This document shows, piece after piece, positions 39,851-49,918 of a stretch of 64,000 nucleotides of DNA. Under the pieces are notes generated by a model. That model was given only the letters and a program-made list of their open reading frames with translations, made no database searches and was not told the origin of the DNA. The stretch's first letter is position 1, and each line of letters starts with the position of its first letter. The position numbers were made by a program, and so were the translations under genes. The DNA is from Eremothecium cymbalariae DBVPG#7215. Lineage: Eukaryota; Ascomycota; Saccharomycetes; Saccharomycetales; Saccharomycetaceae. The stretch covers positions 124,001-188,000 of the forward strand of contig NC_016453.1 in NCBI RefSeq assembly GCF_000235365.1, read 5' to 3'.

Positions 39851-40423
39851 GATCCTTTATATTCACAATAAGTGGTAAATAATCAAGTCTCTAATAGCTT
39901 ACCCTTAACTTGAGCTCTAGTATTCTCCAGCTAGAACACTGAAACGTCAATGTAGATAAATAGATATAGATAGAGATGAGATGAGGAGGATTAACAAGGT
40001 TGGAAAACTTTCTGAAAATTTTGATATTGTCGTTTCTTTTTAATTTTGAATCCTTGAGATGACTATCACTGCACACGAATAAGAGCTGAAGTTCGTAAAT
40101 CAGACCTCAAATACAGATCCTATTCCCCAATGAAAGAGATATAAAGGACTATTTGAGATCAATCAATCAGATTGATTATGTAGATTTGCTGCTCTCAAAC
40201 TTATAGATGAACTATGTTTTTTGTAGAGTCGTTCTGTTCGGCTAGCTCGATTTACAGTACGAAATTCAAGAAAATTTTCGATTTTGACTATATAAACACC
40301 TACCACTAACTTGAAGCCTGATCTAACAGAAACAACTTGAACCCTAAGAAAGCATTTGAGCCAATATATTGCTGGATCAGTTCATATTAATTCGGGGAAT
40401 AGTGGGAATACTTAAAAACAGAA
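39851..40423. promoter_or_regulatory. RLP24-PAM18 divergent promoter with PAC and RRPE
   Basis: 573 bp. GAGATGAGATGAGG at 39973-39986 contains two overlapping PAC-type GATGAG cores, and TGAAAATTTTG at 40013-40023 is RRPE-like; both are 120-175 bp upstream of RLP24. The PAM18 side carries no element that I recognise. Confidence 0.7.
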
Positions 40424-40912
40424 ATGGCCCCTAACACAATCGAAGTTCCTCAACTACCCATCCCAGGGCAGGATAACTCTCTAAGACAGCCACAGATGGT
40501 TAGTATCGATGCACCAACCACCGACCAATATAACAGTCAACAGAAGACGGGGATGGACCTTTACTTTGATAAAACTTTAGAATACATGGACAGACATCCT
40601 ATTATATCTGGTATTGGTGGGTTTGTCACTCTGTATGCTGCAGCAGGCTTGTATAGGTCCGTGAGGATTCGAATGAATGGTGGTAAAGGGGTGTCCACTT
40701 TTGCGAAAGGTGGGTTTGATTCTAAAATGAATGTTAAAGAAGCCCTTGCGATCCTAAATTTGAAGGAGAGCACGTTGACCAGGAAGAAAGTGAAGGACGT
40801 TCACAGAAGGATCATGTTGGCTAACCACCCTGACAAAGGTGGTTCTCCTTACTTGGCTACAAAGATCAATGAAGCCAAGGATTTTCTAGAAAAGAGAGGG
40901 ATTAGGAAATAG
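40424..40912 (+). CDS. PAM18: Mitochondrial import motor J-protein Pam18 (Tim14)
   Basis: 162 residues (S. cerevisiae Pam18 is 168). A short N-terminal intermembrane-space part is followed by one membrane span (IISGIGGFVTLYAAAGLYRSV) and a matrix J domain with the catalytic HPD at residues 135-137 (LANHPDKGGSPYLATKINEAKDFL). It stimulates mtHsp70 (Ssc1) at the TIM23 channel. The conserved GFDSKMNVKEALAILNL precedes the J domain. There is no cleavable presequence, as in other yeasts. The paralogue Mdj2 is similar, but the neighbours RLP24 and NSE1 match YLR008C. Confidence 0.95.
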   Translation: MAPNTIEVPQLPIPGQDNSLRQPQMVSIDAPTTDQYNSQQKTGMDLYFDKTLEYMDRHPIISGIGGFVTLYAAAGLYRSVRIRMNGGKGVSTFAKGGFDSKMNVKEALAILNLKESTLTRKKVKDVHRRIMLANHPDKGGSPYLATKINEAKDFLEKRGIRK

Positions 40913-41066
40913 ATAGTTTGCCTAATTTAGATGAAATTGTATGGTGCATAGTATACGCGGCCCACATGCAAGGTTTTCTGTAAATAGATATAGACTAATT
41001 ACAATAGATCAGAATGATGCGAAGATTAAGAGTATCGATATTAGAATAGTCCCACAGAGAGGATTA

Positions 41067-42011
41067 TTACACGAGATATGCTCCAGCTTTTAAAATGTCC
41101 GATTCACATTTATTACAATTTTGAGAGATGTGCTTAAGATGGTATTCGAAGCAATCCACATGCCATGCAGTTAGCTCGGTTTCATCATCGTCAACGGTTT
41201 GATTCGCAACGCATCCAGTACAGAGCACACCTTGATTAACTATTCGCTGGCACGACTCGCAAGTAGTCATTGAATGTGTCTCTAGCAGGTATTCTTCCAT
41301 TTCCAGCAGTAGTTTCAAATCAAGTCCATAGGAGCCCTTGTCTGTTCTATAAAGCCACTTCAGCTCACAGAGTTTTGACAGCAGCTTCTCTACTTCCGAT
41401 GAGGAAAACTCTGTATAAGCCATCAAATGCATGGAACCAAAAGTGTACGTAGTTCGATAGGGCAGGCGAACGGTCTCATGTTCGGTACGCTCATACCAAT
41501 CCTTCAAAATACGATCAATTTCAAGCTCTACCGGACAGTTTTCACTGCTCGAAGATTGTGAGATACCTTTCAAGGTAGCTAGCTTTTCAATTGTCCACTT
41601 AACAAACTCAATTTCTGATGGTCTCAGAGTGGTTGCTAACTCCGTTTCTTTCGTCGAATTGAGATTTACATATACATAGAATCGACTACTTGGTCTTAAG
41701 TTCCATTCGTTGTCAAAATTAGACATTACCTTCTGTGTAACATAATTTTTCCCCATGCCATGACTTATCTTTATCACTTTATAGTGTATCTTACTCAGTT
41801 TTAGATTAATCTCTGAAATATAATGCGATAGTCGTTCCAGCCAAATGTCTTCATCGAACCCTTCTTCCGTCACATCCACTTGTTCCAATTGTAGTAAACA
41901 TGTCAACAGGACGTTTTCATGCAAAATTCCTCGAGATCGCAGGATATACTGTAACAACAACTTCCTCTTGACATCAGTAGATAACTCTTTTTTAGCTGCT
42001 TCCTCGATCAT
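41067..42011 (-). CDS. NSE1: Smc5/6 complex subunit Nse1 (RING-like)
   Basis: 314 residues (S. cerevisiae Nse1 is 336). The C-terminal variant RING is visible: CESCQRIVNQGVLCTGC, then WHVDCFEYHL, then CNKCESDIL, giving the Cys/His zinc ligands in the C4HC3 order of the family. The preceding region carries the winged-helix folds that bind Nse3. Nse1 is a likely ubiquitin ligase subunit of the Smc5-Smc6 complex in DNA repair. The position after PAM18 and before SSK1 matches YLR007W. Confidence 0.93.
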   Translation of the reverse strand: MIEEAAKKELSTDVKRKLLLQYILRSRGILHENVLLTCLLQLEQVDVTEEGFDEDIWLERLSHYISEINLKLSKIHYKVIKISHGMGKNYVTQKVMSNFDNEWNLRPSSRFYVYVNLNSTKETELATTLRPSEIEFVKWTIEKLATLKGISQSSSSENCPVELEIDRILKDWYERTEHETVRLPYRTTYTFGSMHLMAYTEFSSSEVEKLLSKLCELKWLYRTDKGSYGLDLKLLLEMEEYLLETHSMTTCESCQRIVNQGVLCTGCVANQTVDDDETELTAWHVDCFEYHLKHISQNCNKCESDILKAGAYLV

Positions 42012-42791
42012 CTCACTTATGTCCCACCACCCTTGCTATTGCTCTATCTCAATCCCATTTTTCCACACACGAATGCTCAAATACGCTATTTATTTACTTC
42101 GTTTCATCGAATGTCGCCTGTATCTGCGTGAGGTGTCCGGAATGACCAATACGGTAAAAGAGGCCACAACCAGGAACTTTTGACACAATCCTGTGAATAT
42201 AATTCTGCGTTAAAAAAATCTAGGAACTGCACTTTTTCCGCTGGTTTACCTATTCATAACGTGTATATCCTATCTTAGTGAATCGTAAAGAACTTTAGGT
42301 TATGTTTACAAATCTTAATAGCCAATTGTAATCTTTTTCGTGCCCATCAGCATAAATGAATTAACAGAAGCTTAAATATTACAGAAAGAATGAAATACTT
42401 CAACAGAAACCAAATGCAGCTTAATAGATGATGTATATACCTACATAAAGTGTCAGCTATTGAAACCTTTCATTGTAATCAATAAAAGTTTGTGTGTCTT
42501 CTTCGTCGGTTTAATTGGTTGATATGGCGATTGTTGGCAGTTGAATATTACGGAAAAAATGGCAAGGTAAAAAGCTGCAGATGGAGTAGAATATACAGGA
42601 AGTAAAGAGTATGAGCAACCACCTTTATACATATCCAAGATTAAAGACTAAGCACAGCAAGTGATATAATTCGATATTTAAAAAGTTAGCGAAGATCAGT
42701 TGGTTTATTGTATTATAGATAATTTCAAACAAACGTGTATCCGTTAATTATATCTTGGAGATTGACCTTTTGGAACTGCGTTTCATTTTTA
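42012..42791. other. NSE1-SSK1 divergent spacer, nothing recognised
   Basis: 780 bp of AT-rich DNA. It must hold the promoters of both genes. The SSK1 reading frame is open upstream of its ATG for 19 codons to 42735 but without an ATG. I see no RNA gene or credible ORF. Confidence 0.4.
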
Positions 42792-45179
42792 ATGGGCGAT
42801 AAATATTCAATAATGCGAATACAGTCTCCAATAACGCCAGACAGTTCACTAAGAACATCAAATGGGTATAGTGAGAGCTTGGGGGGTTTTCGAAAAGTTT
42901 GGTTGAAGCTAGATGATTTTTCAGACGTTCCGATTGTGGAGGAGAAACAGAGTGAAGGGTATTCTCAGTTTTACGTTAGTCAACCTGTTGCAATAAACTT
43001 CAGTGAGGATGACACGATCGATGACATTAAGCAGAAATTCTTGCGGAAGTTTGGAGGTTCCCGATGGGCACGCGAGCAGAATAATGCATGTGTTTCTATT
43101 GGGTTTTATTGCGGATGTGGCTACAGTGCTGTTTCTATGAGTAACGCCTGTTTAACTAAAGAGAGCCCACCGGTGTCTTTATCAGGAGAGCTTGTTGCAC
43201 CTAAAGCAACTAGAATAACCCCTTTAGTGGGTTCCAACGAGAATATGGGATTTATTCCATCCTCTATCGACAGTTTCCCGATATACGAGCCAGACGCGCT
43301 GAGACTGAAAAGTAGCTCTTACTCTCCTAGATCGAAATGTATGCCTTCAAGCAGAGAGGGTTCTCTATCACCGCTAAACTTATCCCATATCGTGAAAAAT
43401 GTAAATTCCTACAATCCCTTGGAGTCATGTTTAATTGGCCAACACTTTCCGCATAAATTGTCTCCACAGTACTCTTCAGACTTCTCGCCTCAGCATAATC
43501 GTAACTTCCACAAACTGGTCAACAATAGTGTCTCATTCAACCAACAAATAATAAATGGCTCACTAAAGCAGCACCATAGTAATATCTCTTCCAGTACTCC
43601 AAGAAAAAACAAGCAACTACGATCCCCACATAAAGTCTTCTTTGAATCCGAAGAATTGGTATCTTCAATATTGGAGACGTATTTTGGAGGAATCCAGAGG
43701 AGTGAGGATGCATTAGTGGTGATTTTTGATGATGCTTATTCTCCGGTTTCTTCAAGGCCACCTGTTACCCCTTTGATAGGACAGAATGATAGCTTCATCC
43801 AAGGAGGAGCTACGGTGGGCACATCCAGTCATATAACGCAGGGAGATGATCAACATCAGAGCGACATAAATATATCTTTAGAGGATATGGAGAAGAATAC
43901 GTCTTTTCCAGACCTTAATAACGATTTTCGTTCAAGACAAATAATGCCAATTTCTCCACAACAAAAGGGTTTTAAGTTAATTACAGATATTGAACAATTA
44001 CAAAGTTTGTCTCATTCTTTTGATGATAACTACACAGGTTTAAGGCAAGCCATCCTCCTGCTTCCAAAAAATTTCCAGGGTGAACTAACATTACAAGTAA
44101 ATGACAAAGGGTTGAAGAAACATATCTACCGATCACCGAAGTCAAGCCCAGCAAGACATGTGGAATACAAGCCCATAGGACCTATATCGATACCTGAATT
44201 AGAAACAAATAGAAAACATATGCCTTTAACAGTACCACGAATAGAACCAGATGCTGAATCAATTAAGCCGCATATGTCGATGCCAATGCATCCATCATCA
44301 CCAGTATCTTTTGTTGAGCAGGAATCACACATAAAACCTTGTGACCAGATGGGTTACCTTCATGCGGATACCGACGGAAGTCCAAATTATAGGCCATCAC
44401 CAATCAAACGGACTCGCGATAAAGTGTTTCCTAAAATCAACGTGTTAATTGTTGAAGACAATATCATCAACCAAGCAATCTTGGTATCTTTCCTAAAAAG
44501 GCACAGGATAAGTTATGAGATAGCCAAAAATGGTGCTGAAGCAGTTGAAAAATGGAGACAGGGAGGTATACATCTAATTCTAATGGATTTGCAATTACCC
44601 TTGTTATCAGGATTAGAAGCAACTAAGCAAATTAGAGATATGGAGAAACTGAATGGTATAAATAAGTTCCATAAGTCCGATTTAAAACCAGGTCGTGATA
44701 CCAGTCTTGATCTAGATAGATCAAAATTTAGATCTCCAGTGATCATTGTTGCCTTGACTGCATTTTCTTCGCATGCTGATAGGAGAGAGGCATTAGTGGC
44801 AGGGTGCAACGATTATTTGACGAAACCAGTAAATTTGGATTGGTTAAGCAGCAAAATAACTGAATGGGGTTGCATGCAGGCATTGATTGATTTTGATGGT
44901 TGGACGAAGGGTGAAAGACGTATGACGGACAATGTGCTACTAAAACCCCAAATATCTTCGAGGGTGTCGCACAGTTCTGTAACAGGTTCAAACAAATCCA
45001 ATAACGCAAACTCGACCACATCTCCGCGATCTGGAACCGCTACGGGAACTCCTGGAACTCCTGTGGGAAATAGTCAGACCACCTTAATACCTTCAAGCTC
45101 CAATTCCATAAATAAGGTGATTAACCTTTCCGATTCCCATATATTGACGGCTGAACCTAAAGATAATAATGTAATGTAG
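42792..45179 (+). CDS. SSK1: HOG-pathway response regulator Ssk1
   Basis: 795 residues from the ATG at 42792 (S. cerevisiae Ssk1 is 712). The receiver domain lies near residues 545-700: FPKINVLIVEDNIINQAILVSF, phospho-acceptor Asp599 in LILMDLQLPLLSG, and VALTAFSS with NDYLTKPVN. The N-terminal half is Ser/Pro-rich and mostly disordered apart from a conserved start (RKVWLKLDDFSDVPIV). Ssk1 takes phosphate from Sln1-Ypd1; when unphosphorylated under osmotic stress it activates the MAPKKKs Ssk2/Ssk22. The receiver is interrupted by a ~25-residue insertion after IRDMEK, as in S. cerevisiae. Matches YLR006C in position. Confidence 0.95.
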   Translation: MGDKYSIMRIQSPITPDSSLRTSNGYSESLGGFRKVWLKLDDFSDVPIVEEKQSEGYSQFYVSQPVAINFSEDDTIDDIKQKFLRKFGGSRWAREQNNACVSIGFYCGCGYSAVSMSNACLTKESPPVSLSGELVAPKATRITPLVGSNENMGFIPSSIDSFPIYEPDALRLKSSSYSPRSKCMPSSREGSLSPLNLSHIVKNVNSYNPLESCLIGQHFPHKLSPQYSSDFSPQHNRNFHKLVNNSVSFNQQIINGSLKQHHSNISSSTPRKNKQLRSPHKVFFESEELVSSILETYFGGIQRSEDALVVIFDDAYSPVSSRPPVTPLIGQNDSFIQGGATVGTSSHITQGDDQHQSDINISLEDMEKNTSFPDLNNDFRSRQIMPISPQQKGFKLITDIEQLQSLSHSFDDNYTGLRQAILLLPKNFQGELTLQVNDKGLKKHIYRSPKSSPARHVEYKPIGPISIPELETNRKHMPLTVPRIEPDAESIKPHMSMPMHPSSPVSFVEQESHIKPCDQMGYLHADTDGSPNYRPSPIKRTRDKVFPKINVLIVEDNIINQAILVSFLKRHRISYEIAKNGAEAVEKWRQGGIHLILMDLQLPLLSGLEATKQIRDMEKLNGINKFHKSDLKPGRDTSLDLDRSKFRSPVIIVALTAFSSHADRREALVAGCNDYLTKPVNLDWLSSKITEWGCMQALIDFDGWTKGERRMTDNVLLKPQISSRVSHSSVTGSNKSNNANSTTSPRSGTATGTPGTPVGNSQTTLIPSSSNSINKVINLSDSHILTAEPKDNNVM

Positions 45180-45521
45180 GCATCAGAGCAAAACGTTTCA
45201 ATTGTAGACTCGTTATTACTCGCACTCCCTTCCCATAATGACATTGGTGTTTTAGTTAATTTTAAATCCATGGATTTAAACTATTAGTACAATCATATTA
45301 ATATTGATATTAGTATATCGATAATTTAAGTAGCTTAGTCCATATTGTAATATTATGTATTTTATCAAAACTCATTATTTCGATAAAAGCTGTCGTAGCC
45401 TTTTAGGCACATTCCGGGTAATGCACCCCTATAAAAGAGCAATAGATCGTTTTATCAAGAATGAAGTTGAAGATCAAGACGGATAATGCTATAATAAATA
45501 TACAAAGAGGTATTTAACAGG
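45180..45521. other. Spacer between SSK1 and APL1
   Basis: 342 bp between two plus-strand genes, with the SSK1 terminator and APL1 promoter. AT-rich, with ATTAATATTGATATTAG-like runs near 45297. No element is recognised. Confidence 0.35.
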
Positions 45522-47594
45522 ATGTCAGATCAATGGATATTTACTGAGTATACGGCTAATGAACTACAGGCAGAGTTCCGGTCAGATAACTCCAAGAAGC
45601 TCAGAAATGTTGCTAACAGGAAAAGACATGCGTTAAGGAAAATCATGGTCAACTTAACAATGGGTAACTACAGTGAGATGGTGAAGTTGTTTCCGGAGGT
45701 AATTGAATGTATGAAAGTGGATGATGATTTGGAGGTTAAACGTATATGTCATGATTATTTGATTACTTTAGGTTCAGCTAAGCCTGAAAAGGTGTCTGAG
45801 GCATTGCCAATTTTGCTTCGAGACCTCAATCAGACGACAGATGAGCAGTTGAAAATAATGGCATGCAGAACTATATGTTCTATACCTCTACATGAAACGG
45901 TGAATGAGGCGTTCAAATATATCTATGATTTAATATCTAAGAATTCTCCATATATCCTTCTGAAGAAAACCGCTATTAGTGCGTTACCAAAGTTAGATTT
46001 ATTTGACCATTGTAAAACAATGGAGATTGTGGAACTACTTTATTCAGAACTACAGTATGCGCAACAGGATCCCACTGTTTTAACGTCAATTTTAGATTCC
46101 CTTTATAAAATCCATGATCAGAATGAATCCATGGGTCAATTAGTAATTTCGTATGAGGTTTGTGAAAAGATGCTTTTAATGCTATCGAAGTTAAATGAGT
46201 GGGATAAGTCAATTTTATTGGATCATTTGTGTATCAGTTATGTGCCAGAATCTCATGAAGAAGCTCATAAATTGATTGAGATTGTTGTACCACAATTACA
46301 ACATGCTAATAGTTCCGTTGTTTTGAATTGCCTTAAACTCATCACTTATGCCAGTAATTACGTTGAGTCGATCGAGCAAGAGCTCGTTAGCAAAATATCA
46401 AATTCTGTTATTGCACTATTGTCGAAGCCTCCTGAATTGAAGTTTTTAGTGCTGAGAAATGTGATTCTGATATTGCTAAGCAGGGATAGAAGTTTCTTAG
46501 ATCTGGAAGTTTCCTATTTTTTCATAGAATACAACGACATGATTTACATCAAAGACACTAAATTGGAAATATTATATTTATTAGCGGATGCAGAGAATTT
46601 GCCTCAGATTCTGAATGAACTTAAGGAGTATGGGACGGATATAGATATTCAGATGTCAAGAAAGGCCATTAGAGCTATTGGAAATCTAGCGGTAAAGTTA
46701 GAATCATCCGTCAAAGAATGCGTTAATGTACTGATTGAACTTTTAGGTTTTGGTGTTGAATACATTGTTCAGGAAATTGTCTCAGTAATTAAGAACATCA
46801 TGAGGAAGTATCCTGACGATTTTGCATATATTGTTCCAACTTTAACTGAGTATATTGACTCTATAAAAGAGCCTGAACCAAAATCTGCATTAGTATGGAT
46901 TATATCAGAATATTCTGATATGTTAACGAATTTCCTTGACTTATTTGGCGAATTTGTTTATACTTACAAGGAACAACATTTGGAAGTGCAATATACAATT
47001 TTAAATTGCATAGTAGTGTACTTTGTCAGACACCCATCGGAAGAGTCTGAAAAATTGTGTATTCACGTTTTAAAATGCGCTACAGAGGAGCTTGATAATC
47101 CCGATTTAAGGGATCGTGCATTTATTTATTGGAGGTTGTTAACGTTTGCCCGCCAGCAATCTAAAGCAGGTTTAAATGATGAGACTATAATTGAGATTAT
47201 AGATGGTAGATTGCCTCTAATTGTTCTTAACAACAAATTGGATCCCTATATTATCGAAGAGCTCGAACTAAATATCGGTACAATTGCTTCTGTTTATTTG
47301 AAACCAGTATCGCAAGTATTTCGTATGAGCAAACCAAAATCTTTGCCAAAGAGTCCTGCTTTAAACCAAAATAAAAATGAACTTAGAATTTTTAGTGGGA
47401 ATTCTGATCTAAACTCGAAACTCTTCGATCATAAACAATCATTTTATCGTCAAAGTAACGATAATCTAGTTAAAACAATGGATGATTATGACAAACCTGC
47501 AGAAAAAGTTAACCAGCTTAGAAAAAGAGCTTCGACTCTACTGTTGTCAGGAACAAAACTTGGTAGAAAGTTATCGATGAAAAAACCGTTTTAA
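45522..47594 (+). CDS. APL1: AP-2 adaptor large subunit, beta adaptin Apl1
   Basis: 690 residues (S. cerevisiae Apl1 is 700). Adaptin N-terminal armadillo solenoid throughout: NRKRHALRKIMVNLTMGNYSEMV, DDLEVKRICHDYLITLG, KFLVLRNVILILLSRDRSFL, DIDIQMSRKAIRAIGNLAVKLE and DNPDLRDRAFIYWRLL. As in yeast there is no long ear; it ends after MDDYDKPAEKVNQLRKRAS and a basic tail. The tail agreement (MDDYDKPAEK) singles out Apl1 from the AP-1 and AP-3 beta chains. AP-2 sorts cargo at the plasma membrane. In S. cerevisiae it is YJR005W, so this location is not the S. cerevisiae neighbourhood. Confidence 0.93.
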   Translation: MSDQWIFTEYTANELQAEFRSDNSKKLRNVANRKRHALRKIMVNLTMGNYSEMVKLFPEVIECMKVDDDLEVKRICHDYLITLGSAKPEKVSEALPILLRDLNQTTDEQLKIMACRTICSIPLHETVNEAFKYIYDLISKNSPYILLKKTAISALPKLDLFDHCKTMEIVELLYSELQYAQQDPTVLTSILDSLYKIHDQNESMGQLVISYEVCEKMLLMLSKLNEWDKSILLDHLCISYVPESHEEAHKLIEIVVPQLQHANSSVVLNCLKLITYASNYVESIEQELVSKISNSVIALLSKPPELKFLVLRNVILILLSRDRSFLDLEVSYFFIEYNDMIYIKDTKLEILYLLADAENLPQILNELKEYGTDIDIQMSRKAIRAIGNLAVKLESSVKECVNVLIELLGFGVEYIVQEIVSVIKNIMRKYPDDFAYIVPTLTEYIDSIKEPEPKSALVWIISEYSDMLTNFLDLFGEFVYTYKEQHLEVQYTILNCIVVYFVRHPSEESEKLCIHVLKCATEELDNPDLRDRAFIYWRLLTFARQQSKAGLNDETIIEIIDGRLPLIVLNNKLDPYIIEELELNIGTIASVYLKPVSQVFRMSKPKSLPKSPALNQNKNELRIFSGNSDLNSKLFDHKQSFYRQSNDNLVKTMDDYDKPAEKVNQLRKRASTLLLSGTKLGRKLSMKKPF

Positions 47595-47689
47595 GTTCTA
47601 AAGCACAACAATAAATGTGCCTTTTTCTAGTCTATTTTCTATTATATACTTTACATTTATAAAGTCAATAGTTTAAAAAAGGAGTATCT

Positions 47690-48601
47690 TCACAGAACTT
47701 TTTTTTTTAGAAGAGTGTTTAGTACCTTACACAGCAGAGTACCATCTTCAGAAGTAAATAAAGAGTTGGTTTTTGGATCCAGATATGATGCATCTAATAT
47801 AATGTCCAATTTATGCTTTCCTTGAAAAAACAGATCAGTTTGTTCGAAAAGTTTTGCCATCCTAGCAGGAGTAGATATATAATATTTAATGGCAGTGGAT
47901 GGTGATTCCATTTTTTTTATTTTTTTATTTCTTCTATTATCGGTTGATGTTAAAGTTCCCTTGCCCAATAATCTATCCACCTTTTCCAAATCTTCTTTTA
48001 ATTTGCTCTTGGAAAACAGCTTTAAAGCACTAGCAGAGCCACCAAGACTCCTAAAAAGATCGGCTACACGAATATTCGATACAGCAAACACAATTGCCAT
48101 TGGCGCTTTACTGTAACTGTTGGCGAATTCTTGGAACGTTGCTAAATTACGTCCCTTATCATAGCTTTCAGTCGACACAAAATCTGACTTCTTAAGGTAA
48201 ATTTCTTCCAATTCCAGGGCACTAAGGTCCGGGTTCTTCTCTCTAATAACACTCGCAATGTAATCCACTATTGCCTGTGGACTTTTGCCAGGAATTTGCT
48301 TCTTCTGTTCAATTTCAAATTCCATTCTTTCCTTCTTCTTTTGATGAAGTTTTGAAGCTGAAAGCTTTTTCTGTCTCTTACTAAGAGGCTTTTGACCACT
48401 ATTCATATCATGATCCTGGTCGTCAGAAATAGGTCTTTTGTCACTTCTGCTAGTGAAGGAAGCTTTCTTGATTGCATTTTCTTCATTACCCTCTATATTA
48501 AGTTGTTCCTTACTACTGGTCTGACCGGTAGCATCGCTATAATCAAAGATGGGTTCTAACTCATACTCTAAACCCTCGTCCAATTCATCACCATAAGACA
48601 T
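47690..48601 (-). CDS. CMS1: Cms1-like ribosome-processome-associated protein
   Basis: 303 residues from the ATG at 48601 (MSYGDELDEGLEYELEP), against 291 in S. cerevisiae. The acidic start and lysine-rich stretch (KPLSKRQKKLSASKLHQKKK) are followed by a DEAD-helicase-like remnant domain: DYIASVIREKNPDLSALELEEIYL, VFAVSNIRVADLFRSLGG and ISTPARMAKLFEQTDLF. Cms1 is associated with the small-subunit processome. An upstream in-frame ATG at 48712 would add 37 residues but spans a PAC-type GAGATGAG (48661-48668), so that stretch is better read as promoter and leader. Position near SSK1/SSL1 agrees with YLR003C. Confidence 0.85.
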   Translation of the reverse strand: MSYGDELDEGLEYELEPIFDYSDATGQTSSKEQLNIEGNEENAIKKASFTSRSDKRPISDDQDHDMNSGQKPLSKRQKKLSASKLHQKKKERMEFEIEQKKQIPGKSPQAIVDYIASVIREKNPDLSALELEEIYLKKSDFVSTESYDKGRNLATFQEFANSYSKAPMAIVFAVSNIRVADLFRSLGGSASALKLFSKSKLKEDLEKVDRLLGKGTLTSTDNRRNKKIKKMESPSTAIKYYISTPARMAKLFEQTDLFFQGKHKLDIILDASYLDPKTNSLFTSEDGTLLCKVLNTLLKKKVL

Positions 48602-49918
48602 CTTCTTTGAGCTAATCACTATATTAACAGGTATATATTGTTGAGATAGAGTATAAGATGGAGATGAGATGGATCTTGCAAAAGAATGCAGAAAAGAAAG
48701 TTGAACTTTCATTTTGAAGGTGCTTTACCATTACCCGGCTTTGAATCACGTGGTAATTGCAGCGGTATATCTAATTCACAAGCATTAATGAGGAATGCAC
48801 TTCCAAACGAAACCATATATTCTGGAAGAGAATGATATCACTATGATTAGGCAATGACCGTTATTACTTTTCAAAACTTATATTATCGCTTAATTGAGCC
48901 CTTTATATCTGATTTTTAACGTAAAGTAAGATATATTTTTTGGAGTAAAAAGCTTTGAAATGGGATAACAACTTCCCAAATAGGATTCACACATACAACT
49001 GTTTAATGCTTCAATCAAGGGTTTTCGCTCAGCTGGAATTCTGTAGATGATATTCTAGATGTACAAAAGTTGCGAGTCACACTTTAGTCAGTGGTTTCTA
49101 TTTTAACTACAGCTAATTGCCGATATTTTACATAGCTTGTGTAGTAGGATTTTTGTGTAATAATCTCTGTCGACCATGACGCGACTTCTGTCACTTACAA
49201 ATTGAATCTCACAGCAACAAATATCTGGCAGCACATGAAATCTATATATCTCCGGTGATAAAACAAAAGAATATGAAGCTGTGAATGCTCTATATGTTTT
49301 ACTGTGTACATTCTGCCTGCTTGGTCACATAACGAGGAAAAACTCGTTCTTAGAATTGCATGAAAATGGCGCTGTATTATATAATGATCTTTGTCATCTT
49401 TACAAAGAAAACAGAGTAAATCAATGTTGAAGCAGAATACTCCAAATTAAATGGAATGACGATAGAGATGACGGCCACTAAGAAGTTAGTTATCCGCATG
49501 CAGCTACCTCAGTTAATAGCTAGTGCTAATTACAAGAAGATCTAATTTTTTTATTTATAAAAAGCAAATAAGGCATAGCACGTTTTCAAGGGTTTTTTAC
49601 GAAGTTAGAAAGAATCATATTAAAGAAAATCAAACTTTAAATGTATTCAGGTCAACTTGTGTCTGTTTTTGGTATTATTTTGTTATTATATTATAACATT
49701 CTGTCTCGAGAAACGTCAGGGAAGTTTTAAAAAGGCACGGTACATAATAGAAAGCGCTGCGAAGCATATACTCGACGGATACGTCCAAAGAGCGACATCA
49801 CAAAAGGGATATAGATATATATATTAACTAGAATATAAGATAGTTTGATTTTATCTGGTCACAAATCTGAACTACAAATCAAGGTTGAACCGTAAGTTGT
49901 ACAAAGGGCAAACAAAAT
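48602..49918. promoter_or_regulatory. Long divergent region upstream of CMS1 and the GH92 gene
   Basis: 1.3 kb. On the CMS1 side: GAGATGAG (PAC-type) at 48661-48668, TTACCCGG (Reb1-type) at 48731-48738 and TCACGTGG (Cbf1-type core CACGTG) at 48747-48752. The remaining kilobase towards the mannosidase gene is AT-rich with no ORF or RNA gene that I recognise; such a long upstream region suggests regulated expression of the secreted enzyme, which is inference. Confidence 0.5.

Noticed and set aside
42735..42791. Upstream extension of SSK1 from a GTG
   Set aside because: No ATG in frame; the ATG at 42792 gives a normal start, and the extra residues are hydrophobic and unlike Ssk1.
48602..48712. 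37-residue N-terminal extension of Cms1
   Set aside because: It spans a PAC-type element and lacks likeness to the family; the ATG at 48601 gives the expected acidic start.
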